A stretch of 64,000 bases of DNA from Neisseriaceae bacterium JH1-16 (GCA_025989215.1 JAPDNP010000008.1:62001-126000); one strand, 5' to 3'. Shown: positions 8,804 through 19,469, numbered from the stretch's first letter. A program made the numbers and translations. The notes: a model not told the origin generated them from the sequence alone.

Positions 8804-10347
8804 GCGGCGGCCTCGGTAGTTTCAAGTGCTTGCAGGGTAGCCAGCACCGCCGCGCCGCCCTGATGGTTATCGACTTCGATCAGGCTGTGCTGGTGCATTA
8901 CGAAGATACGGTCGGCAACTTCCAGCGCTTCTTCCACGTCGCTGGTCGCGATCAGCGTGGCGGCATCCTGGCGGTCGCGAATGGCATCGATCAGGTCATG
9001 GCGGGCGCCGACATCGACGCCCTGGAACGGCTCGTCGAGCAGCAGCAATCGATATGGCTGGCTCTGCCAGCGCGCCAGCACCACCTTCTGCTGATTGCCG
9101 CCGGACAGCAGATCCGGCGTATCGTCCGGCCCCTGGGTACGGATACCCAGCCGGCCGATTGCGGTGGCCGCGATGCGGTCAGTGTGCGCCGGCCTCAGCC
9201 AGCCGTGCGGAAACAGCCGTCCCAGATGTGGGAAGGAGATCAGGTCGCCGATGCACGCGCCCAATGTCTCCACCGGCAGGAAGCTGCTGCGCCAGCGGTC
9301 CTCACCAGCCAGAAACACCCCTCGCGCGATCGAGTCGGCGGGCGAACGTGGCCGCCAGGCCTGGCCGTCGAGCTGCGCAGTACCGCTGCGCCAAGTCTGC
9401 TCGCCGAACAGCGTCTGCAGCAGACGGCTCTTACCCGCCCCCAGGTTGCCGGTGATAGCCACGACCTCGCCCGGGTGCAAGGACAGCGAGATCGGCCGCG
9501 CACCGGGCCGCAGCACCAGGTCCTGTACCGCCAGCACCGGTTGCGCGGTGCGGATCGTTTCCCTGCGCACCGGCAGCGACGGTTCATGCCCGATCATTGC
9601 CTGCACCGCCGCCGACAGGTCGAGCGGCGCGGCAAACTCGCCCGCCACCCGTCCGTTGCGCAGCACCACCGCGCGGTCCGCGATACGGCGCAGGTCGCCC
9701 AGCCGGTGCGAGATGTACAGCACCGCCACGCCACGCGCCTTCAGTTGATCGATCACTTCGAACAGCCGTGTCGCTTCCCGGCTGGACAGACTGGCCGTGG
9801 GTTCGTCCAGGATCACCACCCGAGCGGCTTCTGACAGCGCTCGTGCCAGTGCCACCAGTTGGCGCTGCGCTGGCGTCAAGTCGTCAAACGGGGCATCGAG
9901 CGGCAAATTCAAGCCGATGTAGGCCGCCACTTCGGCCGCCTCACGCAACAACCGACCGCGTCTTAGCAGCACCGGCAGATGACCGTTACACAGCCGGCCC
10001 AGCAGCAGGTTCTCGGCCACTGTCAGCGCAGGCACGCCCAGCTGCTCGGTGGCCTGATGCACGCTGACGATCCCGGCGGCCAGCGCCTCACGCGGGCTGC
10101 GCGGCGCGAATGGCAGCCCACCCAGCAACAGTTCGCCCGAGCCGGCGGTCTGCACGCCGGCCAGAATTTTCACCAGCGTCGATTTGCCGGCACCGTTCGC
10201 CCCCATCAGGGCCACCGCCTCGCCAGGACGGACCGTCAGGCTGACCTGGTCCAGCGCCTGGGTGGCGCCAAAACGCTTGCCGATATGCCGGACCTGGAGA
10301 ACGGCATCACGCGCGGTGGCATCGGGTAACGGGGTCGGGGAAGACAT
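8800..10347 (-). CDS. RbsA-type double-domain ABC ATPase, predicted methylthioribose importer
   Basis: Cytosolic ATPase that would drive the neighbouring permease; 515 residues and two nucleotide-binding domains. The first has Walker A GANGAGKST (residues 49-57) and Walker B VVILDEPTAS. The second has a degenerate GNLGAGKSRLL, signature LLSGGNQQKVVLA and LLLLDEPFQGVDVG. Degeneration of one site is usual for sugar ATPases of this class. First gene of the seven-gene operon. Confidence 0.9.
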   Translation of the reverse strand: MSSPTPLPDATARDAVLQVRHIGKRFGATQALDQVSLTVRPGEAVALMGANGAGKSTLVKILAGVQTAGSGELLLGGLPFAPRSPREALAAGIVSVHQATEQLGVPALTVAENLLLGRLCNGHLPVLLRRGRLLREAAEVAAYIGLNLPLDAPFDDLTPAQRQLVALARALSEAARVVILDEPTASLSSREATRLFEVIDQLKARGVAVLYISHRLGDLRRIADRAVVLRNGRVAGEFAAPLDLSAAVQAMIGHEPSLPVRRETIRTAQPVLAVQDLVLRPGARPISLSLHPGEVVAITGNLGAGKSRLLQTLFGEQTWRSGTAQLDGQAWRPRSPADSIARGVFLAGEDRWRSSFLPVETLGACIGDLISFPHLGRLFPHGWLRPAHTDRIAATAIGRLGIRTQGPDDTPDLLSGGNQQKVVLARWQSQPYRLLLLDEPFQGVDVGARHDLIDAIRDRQDAATLIATSDVEEALEVADRIFVMHQHSLIEVDNHQGGAAVLATLQALETTEAAA

Positions 10348-10447
10348 CTGCGGCGCTCATTCATATGCAATAAGCAAATGTTAGCACCAGTCAATATATT
10401 CCTTTAAGCCATATATAACGATTTTTATATCGTAATTTGATCTATTA
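10348..10447 (-). promoter_or_regulatory. AT-rich upstream region of the mtn/ABC operon
   Basis: This 100-base AT-rich spacer precedes the ATPase gene. On the minus strand a TTGACT lies upstream of an ATTGCA-like hexamer at 17-base spacing, a weak sigma70 candidate. A short inverted repeat, ACGAT-6-ATCGT (about 10419-10434), could be an operator. No SAM riboswitch-like structure was recognised. The IS5-type element begins at its distal edge. Confidence 0.35.
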
Positions 10448-10828
10448 GGTTCTATTGAAGTTTTGCCGTAGCCAGATGAACACTGCGCCGAAGCTCACCA
10501 TGCTCATGAAGTTACGGGCGGTTTTCTCGAACCGGGACGCCAGTCGCCGGTAGTGCTTGAGCTTGCCGAAGAAGCACCCAATCAAGTGCCGCTCCTTGTA
10601 CAGATGCCAGTCGCAGGGGCGCTGGATGGTTCGATTCTTCCGCGGCAGGATCACCGCGCTCATGCCGCGTTGCTGCCGATAGACCAGCAGGGCGTCCGCG
10701 TCATACCCCTTGTCGGCGAGCGACATCGCTGCTTCAACCCCGCTCAGCAGCGGCTGCGCCTGGGTGAGGTCCGCTTGCTCCCCGCCGGTCAGGATGAGTT
10801 TCAACGGTTGGCCCAAGGCATCCGTCAT
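10448..10828 (-). pseudogene. IS5-family transposase, C-terminal half
   Basis: From about TDALGQPLKLILTGGEQAD it reads the IS427-type C-terminus: SLADKGYDADALL carries the second catalytic Asp, and HLYKERHLIGCFFGKLKH carries the Glu. It ends FIWLRQNFNRT at TAA (10445-10447), just outside the inverted repeat. Its N-terminal half lies at 11209-11516. Not translatable as one protein. Confidence 0.85.
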
Positions 10829-11208
10829 GGGTGTGGCTCTTGCAATCGATACGCAAGGCCTACCGCATGCGATTGCAGCCACCACGGCAGAGGCGACCGA
10901 TCGCAAGGGCGCATTGCTGGCACTGGGGCGTTGTGCGACAAGCCTGCGTGGTGTGTGGCGGCGATGTGGGGCAACCGTTTGCCCAGGGCATTAAAACCTT
11001 GTTGGCCGCCACAGTGCAGATTGCTAAACGCAGTGAACTACACACTTTCGCGGTCACGCCGCAGCGTTGGGTGGTGGAGCGCTCCTTCGCCTGACTGAAG
11101 AAATGCCGGCGGCTTTGGAAGAACTGCGAACGGAAACTCAATACCAGCTTGCAGTTCATCCCCTTGGCCTTCCTTGTCCTACTGCTCAAAAGATCGTGAA
11201 CCGGTTCT
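10829..11208 (+). pseudogene. Remnant of a second IS5-type transposase with its right terminal repeat
   Basis: Fragments read GVALAIDTQGLPHAIAATTA, DRKGALLALGR, then in another frame VQIAKRSELHTFAVTPQRW and VVERSFA, a TGA (11094-11096), and LKKCRRLWKNCERKLNTS. One frameshift and one stop are visible, and the 5' half is missing. The end GATCGTGAACCGGTTCT (11192-11208) followed by TA is its terminal repeat. The same repeat closes the MITE at 19224-19366. Confidence 0.8.
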
Positions 11209-11516
11209 TAGTGCGCCTGCTGCACAGGCATGGGTACGTACCCCCCTGCTATCGAGCAGCATATGCTGCAAATCGGCGCCATCGGCGACATGCGCCAGTA
11301 ATCCCGGCCATACCTCGTGTCAGCTCCCGCTTGAACACGCTGTTTCACTGGCCCAGACGGCGTCGACAAACCGCCGGCAAGTCGGTATGTACCGCAGGGC
11401 GAGTCCGTAGATACGGGAAGATCGCTGCCCATTCCGAGTCACTCAGCCGTGTCCGCTCTATCGCTTCGTCCAAAAAGCGGCAGACTCTACCGGACGAGCA
11501 AAACGTCAACAGAACC
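11209..11516 (-). pseudogene. IS5-family transposase, N-terminal half
   Basis: Minus-strand fragments read RLSDSEWAAIFPYLRTRPA and, after frame changes, LLAHVADGADLQHMLLDS and VRTHACAAGA. The last carries the first catalytic Asp (LLDS) of an IS427-type DDE transposase. The match ends where the second element's terminal repeat begins. A stop and frameshifts are present, so it is inactive. Confidence 0.75.
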
Positions 11517-13072
11517 TAACCGCCGCGCGGCGCCCCCTTGGGTACGAACGGCGGCAAGCGCCGAGCGATGACGAAGCTGATCAGCGTCACCAGCACACAG
11601 CCGATGAAAGCCTGGTGGATGCCGCTGACCAGGCCCTCGCGCGCCTGCTCGACCAGCGCGGCGGCGTCGAAGTGCAGTTGTTGGCCGAAGCGCGCCAGGC
11701 TGTCCAGGTCCTGCTGGCGCACCAGCAGCTGCGGGGTGGCGAACAGTCCGCGCACCGCGGCATTGTCGATATGGCTCGCGGCCAGCGCCGACTCCACTGT
11801 GCGCGCGTATTGCACGTTAACGATCAGGCCGGCGACACTGGCGCCGACCATGCTGCCCAGCGTGCGGGTAGTCTGGATCAGCGCCGAGGCGATACCGGTG
11901 TCGCGCTTCTCTACCGCCGCCTGGATCTGCAGCGTCAGATTGGGCAACTGAAAGCCCAGGCTCAGGCCGCACAGCCCGAACATCAGCGCCATCAGCGTGT
12001 GGCTGGTCTCGTGGCTCAGCGTCGCCAGCAAGGCTGCGCCGGCGCTCAGGCCGAGCAGCCCCCAGGAGATCAGTTTCTCCGGATGCGACAGCTTGGGCAG
12101 CAGCCGGCCGTTGATGATGCTGCCGACGGTGATGCTGACCAACAGCGGCGTCACCAACAGGCCGGCCTCCTTCGGCGACAGGTGGAAGCCGCCCTGCAGC
12201 AGCAGCGGCGCATAGAACACCAGCACAAACATCACCAGGCCGGTCAGCGCACCGAGCGCACACAACTGGCGCACCGTGGCATTGCCGAACAGGTGGGCCG
12301 GAATGATCGGCGCGGCCGAGCGCTGCTGGTGGCGGATGAACAGCCAGCCCAGGCCCAGCGACAGCGCCACCAGGCCCCAGAACAGCACGCTGGTGAAGCC
12401 GAGCTTCTCGCCCTGCTCGGTGGTCAGCAGCAGCGTTACCACCGCCACCGTCAGCAGCAGCGCTCCCAGCCAGTCGATGCGCTTGTCGCCCTGGTGATGC
12501 ACCACGCGCGGTAGGTATTTCCAGACGATGGGGAAGGCCAACAGCCCGATCGGCAGGTTGACGTAGAACACGCTGCGCCAGCCCAGATGCTCGGTCAGCC
12601 AGCCGCCCAGCACCGGGCCCACCGTGGTGGCGATACCGAACGCCGCCGACAGCATCGCCTGCCAGCGCACCCGCTGCAGCGGATCGGGAAACAGGTCGCT
12701 GACCGCGGCGAACGCGGCGCCGGCCAGCATGCCGCCGCCCAGGCCTTGCAGCGCGCGCGCCAGCACCAGTTGCAGCATGCTCTGCGACATGCCGCACAGC
12801 GCCGAAGCGAGCGTGAACAGGATGATCGACACCAGCACGAAGGGCTTGCGCCCGTACAGATCGCCGAGCCGGCCGGCGATCGGGATAGTGACCGCATTGG
12901 TCATCAGGTAGGCCGAAGCCACCCAGGGATAGAGGGCGAAGCCCTGCAGTTCGGCGACCACGCGCGGTAGCGCGGTGCCGACCACGGTCTGGTCGAGCGC
13001 GATCAGCATCAGCACCAGGCAGATGCCAATCATCGCGGCGAGGGATTGATAACGGGTACGTGGCGTGGACAT
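11516..13072 (-). CDS. MFS drug-efflux transporter, DHA2 (EmrB/QacA) type
   Basis: Inner-membrane proton-driven exporter with about 14 predicted membrane segments over 518 residues. Motif A is GRLGDLYGRKPF, the antiporter motif C region is TTVGPVLGGWL, and LALDQ-type chemistry appears as LIALDQTVVGTALP. The ATG at 13072 (MSTPRTRYQ) is chosen because the longer open frame upstream is a low-complexity extension. It follows marR by 52 bases, so the regulator probably controls it. The stop TAG is made of TA plus the first G of the adjoining IS5-type element; excision would restore TAA in place. A GTTGGCCGAA copy lies at 11680. Substrate unknown. Confidence 0.88.
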   Translation of the reverse strand: MSTPRTRYQSLAAMIGICLVLMLIALDQTVVGTALPRVVAELQGFALYPWVASAYLMTNAVTIPIAGRLGDLYGRKPFVLVSIILFTLASALCGMSQSMLQLVLARALQGLGGGMLAGAAFAAVSDLFPDPLQRVRWQAMLSAAFGIATTVGPVLGGWLTEHLGWRSVFYVNLPIGLLAFPIVWKYLPRVVHHQGDKRIDWLGALLLTVAVVTLLLTTEQGEKLGFTSVLFWGLVALSLGLGWLFIRHQQRSAAPIIPAHLFGNATVRQLCALGALTGLVMFVLVFYAPLLLQGGFHLSPKEAGLLVTPLLVSITVGSIINGRLLPKLSHPEKLISWGLLGLSAGAALLATLSHETSHTLMALMFGLCGLSLGFQLPNLTLQIQAAVEKRDTGIASALIQTTRTLGSMVGASVAGLIVNVQYARTVESALAASHIDNAAVRGLFATPQLLVRQQDLDSLARFGQQLHFDAAALVEQAREGLVSGIHQAFIGCVLVTLISFVIARRLPPFVPKGAPRGG

Positions 13073-13124
13073 GGGTTGCCCCGAAAACGATGGGTGGGTG
13101 AATGACTTGTTAAGGGCGGGCGTC

Positions 13125-13553
13125 TCAGCGCTCGCCGGCGTCGACGAACAGCCCGTCGAGCACCTGCAGCGCCTGCATGACTTCCGGGCGGGCCTCGGCG
13201 GGCAGCCGCTGCAGCACCGAGCGGGCATGCTCGTCGAGCAGCGCTTCGATGCGCGCCGCCTCAGCGGCCCCGGCCTCGCTCAAGGTCAGCAGCACGCCGC
13301 GGCGGTCCTGCAGGCAGGGCGACTTCTCCACCAGGCCACGCTGCACCAGGCGGTCGACCGCACGGCTGATCCAGCTCTTTTCCAGCGCGCAGATCCGGCC
13401 GAGCTCGGCCTGCGATAGCGTGCCGCGCCGCCCCAGCCACACCAGCAGGCGGTCGCTGGTGCCAATCTGGGCCTGGTGCAGGCATTGGCGCTGCTCGTTG
13501 AAGAAGCCGAACATGGCTTTACGCAATAGCGCGATCTCGGCAGTGCTTGGCAT
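13125..13553 (-). CDS. MarR-family transcriptional regulator
   Basis: Winged-helix DNA-binding dimer of 142 residues. The recognition region is LSQAELGRICALEKSWISRA and the wing is VEKSPCLQDRRGVLLTLS, the typical DR-containing beta hairpin. It is first in an operon with the DHA2 pump, the common arrangement for autoregulated efflux genes. A 7-bp inverted repeat upstream (13598-13616) is a likely operator. The inducing ligand cannot be predicted. Confidence 0.9.
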   Translation of the reverse strand: MPSTAEIALLRKAMFGFFNEQRQCLHQAQIGTSDRLLVWLGRRGTLSQAELGRICALEKSWISRAVDRLVQRGLVEKSPCLQDRRGVLLTLSEAGAAEAARIEALLDEHARSVLQRLPAEARPEVMQALQVLDGLFVDAGER

Positions 13554-13597
13554 GGCTGATAGTAAAGTGCGTTACAATCCAGTCATGCTAGGTCAAA

Positions 13598-13616
13598 TGG
13601 TTGCGCCTAGCAACCA
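13598..13616. promoter_or_regulatory. Candidate MarR operator
   Basis: Perfect inverted repeat TGGTTGC-GCCTA-GCAACCA about 45 bases upstream of the marR start. Its size and place fit an autoregulatory MarR site. A TTGACC hexamer lies beside it on the minus strand, but no convincing -10 was found. Confidence 0.5.
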
Positions 13617-13779
13617 AATCGGTGGTGTCCCCCGCCCGCCGCCCCGTCGCTGTGGCAAAACCGGCACGCCAGCGTCGTCATGGAACGCTTCTCCAGCTTG
13701 ACCAATTCACGCAGCTACGCAAAACGCCCAGCCGCTGCTTCGGCCTGCCGGCCAAGCAGGTGGTGGAACTGGGCGCGCG

Positions 13780-13857
13780 CAAGCTTGGCCGAACAGCACA
13801 CAGCCGGGAGGCGGCTGCGCTCCCGGCTGTGGGTTTCCTGCCGTTCGGCCAAGCTTG
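13780..13857 (-). terminator. Nested palindrome with inverted TTGGCCGAA pair, end of MOSC gene
   Basis: Outer 15-bp arms CAAGCTTGGCCGAAC (13780-13794) and GTTCGGCCAAGCTTG (13843-13857) are perfect complements. Inside are 12-bp arms CACAGCCGGGAG (13799-13810) and CTCCCGGCTGTG (13820-13831). It lies just downstream of the MOSC stop. There is no strong T-run, so termination is likely but not certain. Each outer arm holds one copy of the window's recurrent 9-mer. Confidence 0.65.
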
Positions 13858-13871
13858 GCCTGTGTCCCGGC

Positions 13872-14669
13872 TCAGAATTCGTACTTGCTCTCCAGCACCT
13901 CGACCGGCGCGCCGACCTCGAGGATGCCTTCGCTGCGCGCGACCAGATTGACACCGAAACAGATGCCTTCGGGCAGCTGGCGGGTACGGATCAGCGTTTT
14001 CATCGGCTCGCCGTCCGGGTCGCGCTCGCCGCGCTCCGGGTCGATGGTGGTCAGCACGCAGCGGGTGCACGGCTTGGCCACGTCGAACACGATGTCGCCG
14101 ATCTTCAGCACCTGCCAGTCGTCCTCTTCCCACGGCAGCGCGCCTTCGATCACCAGGTTGGGGCGGAAGTGCCGCTCGGTCACCGGGCGCGGCAGCGTCT
14201 CGTTCAGCGCGTCTAGCGACGCGCGGTTGACCAGCAGATACGGGTAACCGTCGGCGAAGGACAGTGGCGCGGCGATAGTCTTCTGCGGACGGGTCGACTT
14301 CGCCCCCAGCCACAGCAGCCGGCACGGCTTGCCCAGCCAATCGGACAGGTAGGCGTCCACCGCCGGATCGCCGTGCAGCGCGGTGAAGCTATCGTTCCAT
14401 ACTGCAGTGGCCACCGGCTCGGTGTAGACCGGGGTCAACGCGGCGATCGGCGCGCGCTCCGGCGCCTGCAGCAGCAGTGCACCCGGCAGCGGCGTGACGC
14501 GCAAGGTCACCAGCTTGGCCTCGTCGCGCGCGGTGATGAACTGGCCATCCGGCAGCGTCAGCAGCCACTCGCGGTCGTGCAGCAGGCCCTGCAGGCTAGC
14601 GTAGGCGCGGCCGTAGGCGATGCCGCGGCCGGATTTGAGCGGATGCACGTAAAGCTGGGTCAACTGCAT
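13872..14669 (-). CDS. MOSC-domain protein (YcbX-like, without ferredoxin domain)
   Basis: 265 residues: an N-terminal MOSC beta-barrel domain (LYVHPLKSGRG) and a C-terminal MOSC domain with the conserved Cys in KPCTRCVLTTID, expected to hold the molybdenum cofactor. E. coli YcbX is longer because of a C-terminal 2Fe-2S domain that is absent here. The family reduces N-hydroxylated compounds or transfers sulfur. The ATG at 14669 (MQLTQLYVHPL) is chosen over a long upstream open frame antisense to the neighbour. Precise substrate unknown. Confidence 0.88.
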   Translation of the reverse strand: MQLTQLYVHPLKSGRGIAYGRAYASLQGLLHDREWLLTLPDGQFITARDEAKLVTLRVTPLPGALLLQAPERAPIAALTPVYTEPVATAVWNDSFTALHGDPAVDAYLSDWLGKPCRLLWLGAKSTRPQKTIAAPLSFADGYPYLLVNRASLDALNETLPRPVTERHFRPNLVIEGALPWEEDDWQVLKIGDIVFDVAKPCTRCVLTTIDPERGERDPDGEPMKTLIRTRQLPEGICFGVNLVARSEGILEVGAPVEVLESKYEF

Positions 14670-14722
14670 GCTTGTTCTCTCCCTCGTGAAGCCTGCGAGC
14701 CTACTCTGTTTGGATATCGTAC

Positions 14723-16129
14723 TCAATCGGCCGCTTGCTCGATCGCGCGCTCGAGAAAGCGCCACAAGCGCTCGTCGTCGCTGTAGGCGACGTTGAAGCG
14801 CAGCCACGGCGAGGCGGCGCCCTTCGGGCGGAACAGCCGCCCCGGTGCGAGCAGGATGCCCTCGGCCTGCGCCGCTTCGGCCAAGGCCTGCGGATCGAGC
14901 TCGACCGGCGGACGGGCCAGCAGAAACAGCCCGCCGGGCGGTTGCGCGAACAGCGTCCAGCCCAGGCTCTGCAAGCGCCGCGCCACCCGTGCCTGTGCGC
15001 CGGCGAGGCGCTGGCGCAGCCGCTCGACCTGGCGGCGGTAACGGCCGTCCGACACCAGCGCCAAGGCGAGGCGCTCGTTCAATTCCGGCGTGGTCAGTCC
15101 GGACAGCATCTTGTAGCGCACCAGCCGCTCCACCGGCTCGGCCGGCGCGGCGATGAAACCGACGCGCAGCCCCGGCGACAGCGTCTTGGAGAAGCTGCCG
15201 ATGTAGAACACCCGCGCCAGCCCGTCCAGCGCCGCCAGGGTCGGGGTACGCTCGGCGCACAGATCGCCCGACACATTGTCCTCGACGATCCAGAAGTCGT
15301 GCTGTTCGGCCAACTTCAGCACCCGGTGCGCCACCGGCAGGCTGTAGCTGGCACCACTGGGATTGTGCAGCCAGGGGTTGGTGAAATAGGCGCGCGGCCG
15401 GTGCACGGCCAGCAACGCCTCCAGCGCCGCCAGGTCCGGGCCGTGCGGCGTCCACGGCACGCCGACCAGCTTGAAGCCGCGGAAGGTCAGGCAGGAGATC
15501 AGATTGCAGTAGCCCGGGTCGTCGACCAGCAGGGTGTCGCCGGGCCGCGCCAGCGTGCAGGCGACCATGTCGAGCGCCTTGCTGGCGCCCTGGGTCAGCA
15601 CCATCTGCTCGGGAACCGCCGGGATGCCGCGTTCGGCCAACTGGCGGGACAGTTCCACGCGCAGCGCGCCGTAGCCCTTAGGTTCGCCGTAGTGTTCGCC
15701 GATCAGCCCGCCGCGCGCCAGCGCGCGCAGCGCGCGCTGCTGGGCCTCGTCGTCGTACCAGCCGGCCGGCAGCCAGCCGCATCCGGCGCGCACGTCGAGC
15801 TGTCGCGACTCGTAGACGCTGCGCAACAGCCAGGTATCGTCGATCGGCAGATCGTCGAGCACCGCCGGGCGGGGAGGCGGTGCGACCTGGCGCACCTCGA
15901 CGTAATAACCGGCGCCGCGCCGCGCCGACAGGTAACCGCGCGTGACCAGCCGGTCGTAGGCGTCGGCGACGGTGAACGGGCTCAGGCCCACGTCGGCGGC
16001 GGTGCGGCGGATCGACGGCACCCGGCTGCCCGGCGCGTAGCGGCCCTGCTCGATCGCGCCGATCAGGCGGCTCACCAGCCAGTTGACCCGGGTCTGCCCG
16101 GGCGCCAAGGTCACTTGCTTGTCGTTCAT
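14723..16129 (-). CDS. MocR-type regulator (GntR DNA-binding plus aminotransferase domain)
   Basis: 468 residues: a winged helix at about 10-80 (SRVPSIRRTAADVGLSPFTV) and a fold-type I aminotransferase domain from about 110, with the PLP lysine in GSFSKTLSPGLR (Lys315). Such proteins use PLP as a sensor rather than a catalyst. It is transcribed away from the omega-aminotransferase operon, and an inverted repeat plus direct repeats lie between them, so it probably regulates that operon. It carries three TTCGGCCAA copies. The ligand is inferred to be beta-alanine or a related amine, which is unproven. Confidence 0.9.
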   Translation of the reverse strand: MNDKQVTLAPGQTRVNWLVSRLIGAIEQGRYAPGSRVPSIRRTAADVGLSPFTVADAYDRLVTRGYLSARRGAGYYVEVRQVAPPPRPAVLDDLPIDDTWLLRSVYESRQLDVRAGCGWLPAGWYDDEAQQRALRALARGGLIGEHYGEPKGYGALRVELSRQLAERGIPAVPEQMVLTQGASKALDMVACTLARPGDTLLVDDPGYCNLISCLTFRGFKLVGVPWTPHGPDLAALEALLAVHRPRAYFTNPWLHNPSGASYSLPVAHRVLKLAEQHDFWIVEDNVSGDLCAERTPTLAALDGLARVFYIGSFSKTLSPGLRVGFIAAPAEPVERLVRYKMLSGLTTPELNERLALALVSDGRYRRQVERLRQRLAGAQARVARRLQSLGWTLFAQPPGGLFLLARPPVELDPQALAEAAQAEGILLAPGRLFRPKGAASPWLRFNVAYSDDERLWRFLERAIEQAAD

Positions 16130-16224
16130 CGCTCTCTCCAGAACACCCTCACCAGAACACACGGGCCGGCGCCGCAGTGCCGGCGCGGCTATAACGACAC
16201 ACCGCCGCAGTGCGGCCCGGCGCG

Positions 16225-16292
16225 CTGTACTGGCCGAATCGCCAGTACAGAATGTCGGGATTTGCCGCCAACTGTACCTGGGATTGTACTGG
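16225..16292. promoter_or_regulatory. Candidate MocR operator array between regulator and aminotransferase
   Basis: A perfect 10-bp inverted repeat CTGTACTGGC-CGAATC-GCCAGTACAG (16225-16250) is followed by half-site repeats TGTACCTGG (16273-16281) and TGTACTGG (16285-16292). Four related half-sites in the divergent spacer are what a MocR/GntR dimer would bind. The last overlaps a TTGTAC hexamer that could be the -35 of the aminotransferase promoter. Confidence 0.65.
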
Positions 16293-16359
16293 TTTTCTGT
16301 CTAAATTCTTAAACAGAGCCGCCGCCACGACAGGCGGTCCACCCTGAGGAGAACACCCG

Positions 16360-17676
<1,317 letters not shown>

Positions 17677-17736
17677 TCGACTGATATCAATCGCGCCGCG
17701 CCTTGGCGCGCGGCGCCCTCGCACCACGGACTTATC

Positions 17737-19223
<1,487 letters not shown>

Positions 19224-19224
<1 letters not shown>

Positions 19225-19366
19225 GAACCTGTCCACGATCTCGCGAACGAAGGGTCAGACAAGGCGGAATGACGCGAAAAAACGGAATGGACATGGAGTC
19301 CATGAGTATTTTGAGTGGCATTTCAACGCAGGATCACCCGAGAGCAGCAGATCGTGAACAGGTTCT
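19224..19366. repeat. 143-bp MITE with IS5-type ends and TA duplication
   Basis: Read inward, the left end is AGAACCTGTCCACGATC and the right end AGAACCTGTTCACGATC, one mismatch. TA flanks both sides (19222-19223, 19367-19368). There is no coding capacity. The ends match the terminal repeat of the IS5-type remnant at 11192-11208 (AGAACCGGTTCACGATC). It therefore looks like a non-autonomous derivative of that element, inserted between the mmsA stop and its terminator. Confidence 0.8.
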
Positions 19367-19393
19367 AAGCAGCTCCTCTCGATCCGTCAGCTT

Positions 19394-19420
19394 GCCCGGC
19401 CGTACGCCGGGCTTTTTTGC
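19394..19420 (+). terminator. Rho-independent terminator of the aminotransferase-mmsA operon
   Basis: Stem GCCCGGC-CGTAC-GCCGGGC followed by TTTTTT. It lies beyond the MITE, so it probably stood directly after mmsA before that insertion. Confidence 0.85.
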
Positions 19421-19428
19421 GCGCGTCG

Positions 19429-19448
19429 TTCGGCCAACGTTGGCCGAA
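19429..19448. repeat. Head-to-head TTGGCCGAA pair
   Basis: A perfect 20-bp palindrome, TTCGGCCAAC joined to GTTGGCCGAA with no spacer. It lies in the convergent gap between mmsA and the DUF454 gene. Confidence 0.85.
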
Positions 19449-19469
19449 GAAGCCGCCCAGCACCGGTTA

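Larger units (their letters stand above)
10448..11516 (-). mobile_element. IS5-family (IS427-like) element, broken, with TA target duplication
   Basis: Terminal inverted repeats are GGTTCTATTGAAGTTTTGC at the left (10448-10466) and, read inward from 11516, GGTTCTGTTGACGTTTTGC. TA flanks both sides (10446-10447 and 11517-11518), as expected for this family. The minus-strand transposase is split by a plus-strand piece of another IS5-type element (10829-11208). The right-hand insertion point coincides with the stop codon of the MFS gene. Confidence 0.85.
13554..13871. other. 318-base spacer upstream of marR
   Basis: Contains the candidate MarR operator (13598-13616) and the nested palindrome (13780-13857). 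Between them no conserved frame or RNA gene is recognisable. Confidence 0.5.
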
